Part shown: positions 14,401 through 18,808 of the stretch, in pieces | Layout of the letters: the number at the start of each line of letters is the position of its first letter | Numbering within the stretch: position 1 is the first letter of the stretch | Assembly (NCBI GenBank): GCA_037440525.1 | Contig: JBBITW010000056.1 | Span: 1 to 18,808, forward strand | DNA length: 18,808 nucleotides | Reading direction: 5' to 3' | Source of the DNA: JBBITW01 sp037440525 | GTDB taxonomy: Bacteria > Desulfobacterota > BSN033 > UBA1163 | The notes under the pieces: generated by a model | What the model was told of the DNA's origin: nothing | The model's input: the letters and a program-made list of their open reading frames with translations, nothing else | Databases searched by the model: none | Made by a program: the position numbers and the translations under genes

Positions 14401-16555
14401 CTGAAACGAAGAATTCCCTTAGAAGGTTTGGGATGGTTGTTGGGGCAAGCGCCTCGATATAAGGATGGATCCTGTGATGTTTAGGAAATCTCCTTGAGAG
14501 CAAGTCTGGTAAAAATTCTTGAAGAAACCTCTCCTGTGATAGGTATCCATAGGTTGAGAGTTCGATCTGCTTCTCATCCCAGATTAAGAGTCCACTGAAA
14601 TAGGCCTTTGTAAATAATTCTCCAATTCTCTTCTTTGCACCCTCTATATAATTCTCAAGAAGCACCTTCATCTCTTTTGAAGATTCAGAGAAATCCTCTT
14701 TCTGCCGATCAAGTAATATTAGTGAGGAAAGGACTTCCTTCATCCATTCCTCTTCATGCTCTTCTAACTTTGCAGGTAACCAGAAGAGAAACATCCCGGG
14801 ATATCTCTCCCTGATCATCGAGAGTATACCATGAAGATATTCATATTGTTTCTCCACATGATGAGTTGTCCCAACGAATATGGAAAAGTCCTCTTCTGTC
14901 CTCTTCCACTCCTCTGCCATACGTTCAATCTCTTTTATGCTGACCTCATCAATCTGGCGAAGAAGAAGAGTTCCGCTTCTCCTTGTATATTCCCATGAGA
15001 AAGAGAGATGCTGAATACCATCCTCAGCCCACCCTTTAAATGGAATATGAGATGATTGAGCAATGGGGAGAAGACGATAAAAGAGCCGACGATCATCCTG
15101 AAATATCTCACCCTTTGTCTGTCTGATCCTCTGTCGCATGATGCTTGAGATATCCGGTTTCAGACTTATGGAGAATTGGTCATCAAGGGATTCTTCCCCA
15201 GGTATTACAGATATATATGTAGTCTCTTTTCTCAGACGTTCAAGAATGTCACGAAGGTATTGATAGTTTATCTCTGATTCAAGATCAGTAACCCTGAAGA
15301 GTATCATCTCTGCCATATGACGTGCTGTATATCTGACCTTTACAGGTGATATTGCAAAAAGTATCAGGAGTTTAATCGCATCAATAGCTACCTTTTGCTG
15401 TTCTTCATCTTTAAATATACGGGGTATCTCTTCTTCATAGGAATTGTAAACCTTTTCTATAAAGGGCTGTGTCTCTGACATTTCCCTTATCCGGTGTATA
15501 AAATGATCAAATATCGTAGAAGGAGCCAGAAGTTCATGAGAGGGCCTCTCGAGAAACGAGGGGATACCTCTCTCCTCATCACCTTTAAGTCTGTAGTGGA
15601 TGAAGTCAACGATCCCACGATGTTCAGAAAACAGTGGTTTTAAATGGTCGAGCAGGGTGATAGTTGCAGGGTGAACTGGATAGAGTCTAAGAAAACGATT
15701 CTCCTCTACCGGAAAGAGCGGGAAATACCGTTTGATTGAGGAGAATATCTTTCGAATCTCCTCCTCTGCCCCCTCTCGATGTCTTATGAGTCTTTGGGAG
15801 AGAAGTTCCTCAATATGGGCCCTACCAAGATTCATCCTTATCGGATAGCGATCCTTTATCTTATTAAATGTATCCTGGGCAATCTCTCCTGTTTCCTCAA
15901 TCCACTCCTGAAGGGAAGAGATTATCCATAGTGGAAATGAACGTGCCTCTTCTCCAAGGTACTGAAGAAAACGAATATCCTCGTTATAGGCATGGGCATC
16001 AGTCTTTGAACAAAGAAATTCCGAAAGCTCATCCACGAGGAGGACCATTCCAGATAGGCCAAGCCTGTTCAAAGCCCTCTTTACCTCAAGAAAGGTTTCG
16101 TGTCTTGAATCTTTCCTTTCAATTCCCTCACATGATATTCTTTTAATTTCCTCAAATATCCCATTAAGAAAGATGTCTTCAAGAAATTCTGTCCCCCGGT
16201 GTTGAACAAGAGATATTTCTACGACTAAAAATCTTCTTGATCGGAAAAAATCCCTAAAACGCTCAAGTGATGGTTCCTGGCTGATAAGGATATGCCAGTG
16301 ATCAGGTGAACGAAGTAGAACACTTAGGATACTCAGGAAGTGTGACTTTCCCGACCCGTAATGGCCCTTTAGGAAGATACCCTTCCCTTCCTTTCGGGAA
16401 AGGGATGTAAATACCATATTGAGGTTCTCCATAACCTCCGAGGTTACAACAAAGCAATTGATTATCATCTCCCGAAGGCCTTCCTCCTGAAGGTCCTTCA
16501 ACTGGATAACAGTCTTTATATCGGGGACATCTATTAAGTCACCAATCTTTATCAA
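11441..16555 (-). CDS. BrxC/PglY-like P-loop ATPase fused to a C-terminal PglZ phosphatase-superfamily domain
   Basis: A 1704-residue protein. The N-terminus is a BREX-type ATPase: Walker A GHYGSGKS (64-71), Walker B VLLVDELSEF (171-180), and IISSLQEWIEETGEI (211-225) followed by NKIKDRYPI (231-239), a pattern I associate with PglY/DUF6079 proteins. A long helical middle contains a Cys cluster near 1100 (PICRCGF). The last 150 residues are a PglZ domain of the alkaline phosphatase superfamily: D1555 in ILLDAMRWD, T1592/T1593 in LPSTTPRQ, D1621xxxH1625, D1664-H1665 in FSDHGF, and H1686 in SRYIHGEDSPFEIIVP. All seven expected metal and nucleophile positions are present. Known PglY proteins are near 1200-1300 residues and separate from PglZ, so this is a fusion. 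The start is TTG, with GGAGG exactly 7 nt upstream. It follows the TPR gene by 30 bp. Phage defence is inferred, not shown. Confidence 0.85.
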   Translation of the reverse strand: MIKIGDLIDVPDIKTVIQLKDLQEEGLREMIINCFVVTSEVMENLNMVFTSLSRKEGKGIFLKGHYGSGKSHFLSILSVLLRSPDHWHILISQEPSLERFRDFFRSRRFLVVEISLVQHRGTEFLEDIFLNGIFEEIKRISCEGIERKDSRHETFLEVKRALNRLGLSGMVLLVDELSEFLCSKTDAHAYNEDIRFLQYLGEEARSFPLWIISSLQEWIEETGEIAQDTFNKIKDRYPIRMNLGRAHIEELLSQRLIRHREGAEEEIRKIFSSIKRYFPLFPVEENRFLRLYPVHPATITLLDHLKPLFSEHRGIVDFIHYRLKGDEERGIPSFLERPSHELLAPSTIFDHFIHRIREMSETQPFIEKVYNSYEEEIPRIFKDEEQQKVAIDAIKLLILFAISPVKVRYTARHMAEMILFRVTDLESEINYQYLRDILERLRKETTYISVIPGEESLDDQFSISLKPDISSIMRQRIRQTKGEIFQDDRRLFYRLLPIAQSSHIPFKGWAEDGIQHLSFSWEYTRRSGTLLLRQIDEVSIKEIERMAEEWKRTEEDFSIFVGTTHHVEKQYEYLHGILSMIRERYPGMFLFWLPAKLEEHEEEWMKEVLSSLILLDRQKEDFSESSKEMKVLLENYIEGAKKRIGELFTKAYFSGLLIWDEKQIELSTYGYLSQERFLQEFLPDLLSRRFPKHHRIHPYIEALAPTTIPNLLREFFVSGMIEIDDRTKFGLKTILEGLLRPMGLVRKKGNQYTLQVDPRSSEIVEEFLLMVDKGPIQPETLYWSLRKGEYGLLRHQFEALLFSLLFSGNVVAYQGSRKKGLDEISRSGLQGITAIGKGEVLDEEVRKIIIHNPFIPDRFKNVPFTLSSQESMWNEIIIKKDSEIEGLKNLLNRINWASSFQAFKNIPWPSFRREIEDILAQWEEVKVSLPPREGLERFLLSGQRDPFLSEKLQRIGELNSFFDHAEKILFAYQYLSDPRLSIPDSVVYKDLRNEREGLFNFFESDKISIDSDSIEEFLERFQNFRERYINAYIEAHKRERSGDKFVLYERLRNSRRYKLLMKLDQIDMISTKNNRSFIDKLIFEVILLRCEEPSIDSLQNSPICRCGFMLGEEKRLTPIREIEEAIDRGIKESIETLYSSAYQEKIISYARGLEEVGEKEKASAIRSIMAFTRIEDEDQMEEFYQALTPLTIQGINEAFKGRVVIVNRDLDKLYEALLRRKYTLSQVKKIIKEWLREEEISSGAFIHFTGRGDVEAEVTYEKRFLIFIEENFPSLLPLLKEIGQSLFGEAMLLSIWARGYGISYKKLFPLLQYLRGVEEERGEIILDELSSVAVALQNKEPLIFQKIVQEIEEREEFPPKLWRLLEEEKASSIFRKEMIFSSVLKEAFERLLALPDEDVLSGKLSPIENPLLPSRNSNFIIKQKEMVEALNDYGKITMIMRNLKRRESNPPKDFQKWESLYIKSLSPFAFLLSTFPLRLERMGLNITPPVRDRIIEGTGLIQDLLRNFSSFYRENFPLWEAREFKRPKMIEDLLAMNIGRGISLKDEERIFILLDAMRWDLWEFLKEKYFGPMANQFRIVGEGALWAHLPSTTPRQMEILEEVMSNEKSKDIKVWKISGIDERVHSEKGSIEHLFRNILQYLQLELTPRLREIPSGKSLILFSDHGFIENPQFEKLDKYKTSRYIHGEDSPFEIIVPWAVLKRM

Positions 16556-16562
16556 TTCCTAT

Positions 16563-16567
16563 CCTCC
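16563..16567 (-). promoter_or_regulatory. Ribosome binding site that fixes a TTG start
   Basis: On the minus strand GGAGG (16567 to 16563) is followed by 7 nt and then TTG-ATA-AAG-ATT-GGT. No in-frame ATG lies between this site and the conserved N-terminus, and the nearby ATG (16570-16568) opens a different frame that stops after five codons. The TTG start of the 1704-residue gene is therefore well supported; it may deliberately lower expression. Confidence 0.75.
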
Positions 16568-16585
16568 ATGAAAACCATATTTAAT

Positions 16586-17539
16586 TTAATGGTCTTTAAT
16601 ATCTGAACTCTTTGAAGCCTCAAGGTTCAACCTTTTTCTTATCCTTTTTATTATACCCCAGAGCCTTTTCTCTTCAGGATGATTTGAGGAGACCTCTTCA
16701 AGTAGATAAAGAAATCCTTTCATATCCCCTTTTGACTCAAAGCATTTTTCAAGTGTGTCTCTGACATAGTAATCCAATGGATCTTTATGAAATGCCCTGG
16801 AAAGACATTCAATAGCCTCTTCATATCTTTTCAATCTGTAGAGGCAGAAGCCCTTCTGTTTTATGAAAAAGATATTCTGAGGTTCGAGTTCAGATGCCTT
16901 CCCATAAGCCTCCGTAGCCTCTTTGACCTGTCCTGTCTCTTTGAGTTTCTCTCCCAAAAGGGCATAAAGTTGGGCATCATCCCTTTTTGAATCCATAGTG
17001 ATTATGGTTTTAAGTTCCTTAAGAATATTATCTTCTGATTTTACCTGACTTCTTAGGCGGAGAATCTCTTTCTGAACAAATGAATCCTTTGGAGAGATTT
17101 CTCGTGCCCTTTGAAATGTCTCAAGGGCCTGATCAAATCTCTTCATTCTGGTAAGTATAATCCCTCTCTCCTTAAGGAATGAAAGATTTTTTGAATCCGT
17201 TACAAGTACCTTTTGAAGCTCCTGGAGTGCCTCTTGAAACCTTCCCATCTCTTTAAGGGCACGGGCAGATTGAAGATGAAGATACGGCCTTGAATCTTTA
17301 TTTATAGCCTCCCTGTAGCAATTAAGGGCTTCCTTAAACAAACGTCTCTTAAATAATATATCTCCTAAGATGGATAATGCTCGTGTATTTTGTGGATCCT
17401 GCGAAAGGACTTCCTCAACAAGAATTCTTCCCTCTGTTAAACGCCTCTTGCGGAGATATATCTCTGAGAGACAAATCTTCAGAAAGGTATTATCTGGGTC
17501 CTTTTCAAGTTCGTGGCGGAGTTCCTCTTCGCTTTTCAC
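16586..17539 (-). CDS. Tetratricopeptide-repeat protein, upstream partner of the ATPase-PglZ gene
   Basis: A 317-residue protein made almost wholly of TPR units of about 34 residues, for example ALSILGDILFKRRLFKEAL, AQLYALLGEKLKETGQVKEA and FFIKQKGFCLYRLKRYEEAI, with the usual Gly/Ala/Pro pattern (DP at unit ends). I count about seven to eight units. No signal peptide, transmembrane segment or catalytic domain is visible, so it is likely a cytoplasmic scaffold. The start is GTG at 17539; a stop codon lies directly upstream in frame, so nothing longer is possible, and the ribosome site (AGAG, 7 nt away) is weak. It lies 30 bp upstream of the ATPase-PglZ gene on the same strand and is probably co-transcribed and functionally tied to it. 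It follows the HEPN gene by 80 bp. TPR proteins bind many partners, so no specific function is claimed. Confidence 0.88.
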   Translation of the reverse strand: MKSEEELRHELEKDPDNTFLKICLSEIYLRKRRLTEGRILVEEVLSQDPQNTRALSILGDILFKRRLFKEALNCYREAINKDSRPYLHLQSARALKEMGRFQEALQELQKVLVTDSKNLSFLKERGIILTRMKRFDQALETFQRAREISPKDSFVQKEILRLRSQVKSEDNILKELKTIITMDSKRDDAQLYALLGEKLKETGQVKEATEAYGKASELEPQNIFFIKQKGFCLYRLKRYEEAIECLSRAFHKDPLDYYVRDTLEKCFESKGDMKGFLYLLEEVSSNHPEEKRLWGIIKRIRKRLNLEASKSSDIKDH

Positions 17540-17619
17540 TTAACAACTCTAATATGAAGCTTGAACAAGATAAAAAATCTTTTAAATAGGGCAATTGGTT
17601 ATCTCTCTGTTTATTATAT

Positions 17620-18048
17620 TTACCCCACCTGTTTCCCTACCCAGCTAACCACTAACCTTATGAAAAGGTCAAAGTCATCCAGTCTCTTTTTGAATATGCC
17701 AAAGACCAGCTCGTCATCTATTGTCTCATATCTGTGCACAAGCATATTTCGAAAAGAGGCCATGTTTTGAAATGTAGATAGGTCTTCTTCTTTAATGACC
17801 CCTTTTTCCTTTAAGATTAAAAATAGGTCGCGATATCCAGTAGGTTCACGCCATTTAAAAAAAGAAATTAAATGGTTTGCAATATCTATAACTTCTTCAA
17901 TAGCTAAATGAAGATAGCGCTCAACAAATGCCTTAGACCTTAAATCAGATTTGAATTTTTTCCAGTCGATATCCTCTGCCTTTTTCAATTCGTCCACGAA
18001 GGATCTTAAACGTGATATCTTTCTGGAGAGTAAATCCTGATCCATCAT
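17620..18048 (-). CDS. HepT-like HEPN (DUF86) ribonuclease toxin
   Basis: A 142-residue all-helical HEPN/DUF86 protein. The RNase motif Rx4HxY is intact: R100-NMLV-H105-R-Y107 in SFRNMLVHRYETID. HLAIEEVIDIANHLI (47-61) and YRDLFLILKEKGVI (72-85) are standard for the family. In characterised MntA-HepT systems the HEPN protein cleaves RNA and is silenced when the paired nucleotidyltransferase adds AMP to the motif Tyr, which would be Y107 here. The paired nucleotidyltransferase gene ends 3 bp upstream on the same strand, so the two form a toxin-antitoxin operon. Tandem ATG codons start the gene without a clear ribosome site, consistent with translational coupling. The cell targets of this member are unknown. 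Confidence 0.9.
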   Translation of the reverse strand: MMDQDLLSRKISRLRSFVDELKKAEDIDWKKFKSDLRSKAFVERYLHLAIEEVIDIANHLISFFKWREPTGYRDLFLILKEKGVIKEEDLSTFQNMASFRNMLVHRYETIDDELVFGIFKKRLDDFDLFIRLVVSWVGKQVG

Positions 18049-18051
18049 ATT

Positions 18052-18456
18052 TCAGATATAATCCTCAATGGCTCTATAAAGAAAAGAGGTATCAAGATAT
18101 TCTCTTCGCGCTGCTACTTCTTGCCTTATCCTTTCTTTTAAATCCCTTTCATAAATCAGATACCCATATTTAAGAATTTGATGTTGAAGAAGCGGGGTTG
18201 CTTCTCCAAAGATGACAAGGTCAACATCCCTTTTGAAGATGTTAGAAAGAGCGGTTTCCAGCTCCACTCGTTCCATGCCATTCACCTGGCCTCGGACCAT
18301 AATGGCCACATCAATGTCACTTCTTGATCTTTTTCTGCCTGAGGCAACTGAACCAAAGATGTAAATGGCCACAATATTAAAGTTTTGACTCAGGAGATCG
18401 ATTACACTTCTTTGAACATCTTGAGAAATCTCTTCTTTTAATTCCAATCTATCCAT
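18052..18456 (-). CDS. MNT-domain nucleotidyltransferase antitoxin (MntA-like)
   Basis: A 134-residue minimal nucleotidyltransferase. The catalytic motif GSx10DxD is complete: FGSVASGRKRSRSDIDVAI with G35-S36 and D47/D49, and the third acidic residue is in RDVDLVIF (D79). The C-terminal GYLIYERD is typical of MNT antitoxins. It pairs with the HEPN gene 3 bp downstream; established MntA proteins neutralise HepT by adding AMP to it. Two in-frame ATGs are possible. The ATG at 18471 has no ribosome site, whereas the ATG at 18456 has GAGG 5 nt upstream, so I chose the shorter form; the longer one adds only MDEVL. The operon has a promoter at 18505-18533. Confidence 0.88.
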   Translation of the reverse strand: MDRLELKEEISQDVQRSVIDLLSQNFNIVAIYIFGSVASGRKRSRSDIDVAIMVRGQVNGMERVELETALSNIFKRDVDLVIFGEATPLLQHQILKYGYLIYERDLKERIRQEVAARREYLDTSFLYRAIEDYI

Positions 18457-18504
18457 CAGAACCTCATCCATAAATATATGTTTAAAAACTTAAATCTCTT
18501 AATT

Positions 18505-18533
18505 ATAATACACTTCTTCCTTCAAGCCGTCAA
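18505..18533 (-). promoter_or_regulatory. Promoter of the MNT-HEPN toxin-antitoxin operon
   Basis: Minus strand: TTGACG (18533 to 18528), 17-bp spacer, TATTAT (18510 to 18505). Each hexamer is one mismatch from consensus. A TATAAT is offset by 3 bp (18507 to 18502) but would give a 20-bp spacer. The predicted transcript starts near 18498, giving a leader of about 25-40 nt. It could also supply transcription to the TPR and ATPase-PglZ genes downstream. Confidence 0.55.
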
Positions 18534-18551
18534 TATTTTATAAAAAGGCTC

Positions 18552-18585
18552 AAGGTAAAATATTCAAAAAGAATTTTTGGACCTT
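18552..18585 (-). other. Imperfect hairpin between the partial gene and the toxin-antitoxin promoter
   Basis: On the + strand AAGGT ... ATTC, loop AAAAA, GAAT ... ACCTT form a 13-pair stem interrupted by small bulges (CC and one T). There is no U-tract in either direction. It lies upstream of the toxin-antitoxin promoter. Its function is unclear; it may be a 3' end stabiliser of the preceding minus-strand gene. Confidence 0.3.
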
Positions 18586-18598
18586 ACGAGATGTGATG

Positions 18599-18615
18599 AA
18601 AAAGGGCCTGCCCCC
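18599..18615 (-). terminator. Weak terminator-like element after the partial minus-strand gene
   Basis: Minus strand GGGCAGGCCC (18613 to 18604) followed directly by TTTTT (18603 to 18599), 15-30 nt after the stop codon of the gene at the window edge. The stem is only 3-4 G-C pairs with a tiny loop, so this is a weak intrinsic terminator at best. Its place between that gene and the toxin-antitoxin promoter fits. Confidence 0.35.
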
Positions 18616-18630
18616 AGAGATATATAAATT

Positions 18631-18808
18631 TTAACTCAAGAATTCAATATCTTTAACAGAATCAAATATTACAAAGATCCTTATATTATTGCTATCCTTC
18701 TCGAGGGGTAAAAGAAAAAAACCCTCCCTCTCACGGCTATACCCATAAGTTGTTCCAATAATTGTCTCACCATCAAAAAAGGTAACCTTTACCTTTATGA
18801 TTCCCTTC
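18631..18808 (-). CDS. C-terminal end of an unidentified protein, resembling a DUF6982-like module
   Basis: The minus strand is open from the window edge to a TAA at 18631, giving 58 residues: KVKVTFFDGETIIGTT, then GFFLLPLEKDSNNIRIFVIF, then DSVKDIEFLS. The pattern FxDGExIxG ... GFFLxPxxxxSNNxRxFV ... VxxxEFL is one I recall from small beta-rich C-terminal modules of deltaproteobacterial regulatory proteins (DUF6982-like, sometimes after TPR or PilZ-type domains). The frame reads as a coherent beta-rich protein, its codons resemble those of the neighbours, and the other two frames are broken by stops. The start lies outside the window. It points the same way as the toxin-antitoxin operon but is separated from it by a probable terminator and promoter. 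The family name is a recollection; the coding call is stronger. Confidence 0.65.
   Translation of the reverse strand, partial: KGIIKVKVTFFDGETIIGTTYGYSREREGFFLLPLEKDSNNIRIFVIFDSVKDIEFLS

Noticed and set aside
15868..16146. 92-codon open frame on the + strand inside the ATPase gene
   Set aside because: It is antisense to the conserved Walker B region, lacks a ribosome site and has no recognisable domain. Similar long antisense frames occur throughout the window as shadows.
11441..16555. Calling this a complete BREX system
   Set aside because: Only the ATPase and PglZ functions are present, in one protein. No PglX methyltransferase, BrxL, BrxA or BrxB is encoded in the window.

Overview
The window reads as a moderately AT-rich bacterial chromosome fragment, most likely from an anaerobic Desulfobacterota (deltaproteobacterial) or Nitrospirota-type organism. 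This rests on three things: REC/PAS signalling proteins ending in a Cys-rich 'LPICASCKK' tail, dispersed 'TTGTCATTCCGAGCG...GAGGAATC' intergenic repeats, and cobalamin-dependent acyl-CoA chemistry. The placement is inference; there is no rRNA or other marker gene here.

Left part (1-2805, + strand): the 3' end of a receiver-containing protein, probably a hybrid histidine kinase; an AAA_14/DUF4143 P-loop ATPase preceded by two tandem TCCTT-N5-AAGGA dyads; and a REC-PAS regulator with a four-Cys tail.

Centre (3129-11455, + strand): a catabolic cluster. A near-consensus sigma70-type promoter drives a split B12-dependent acyl-CoA mutase (cobalamin-binding subunit, then catalytic subunit). A 3-hydroxyacyl-CoA dehydrogenase/enoyl-CoA hydratase fusion follows, with its domains in the reverse of the FadB order. 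After a block of dispersed repeats and a clear intrinsic terminator come hyuA-hyuB-like genes (hydantoinase/oxoprolinase/acetone-carboxylase superfamily), overlapping by 4 bp. The mutase keeps the Tyr and Arg that anchor methylmalonyl-CoA but has a rebuilt active-site channel, so its real substrate is open. Together the genes suggest CoA-thioester degradation with a carbon-skeleton rearrangement, plus an ATP-dependent carboxylase or cyclic-amide hydrolase. The pathway is not established.

Right part (11441-18808, - strand): a defence-like block read leftwards. From upstream to downstream it holds the 3' end of an unidentified gene, a MNT-HEPN (MntA/HepT-type) toxin-antitoxin pair with its own promoter, a TPR protein, and a 1704-residue protein. 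This last protein starts as a BrxC/PglY-like P-loop ATPase and ends in a PglZ alkaline-phosphatase-superfamily domain with all expected metal and nucleophile positions. No PglX methyltransferase or BrxL is present in the window. A TPR + (ATPase-PglZ) two-gene unit does not match any BREX layout I know and is the best candidate here for an undescribed system. It meets hyuB tail to tail with a 15-bp overlap of the coding ends.
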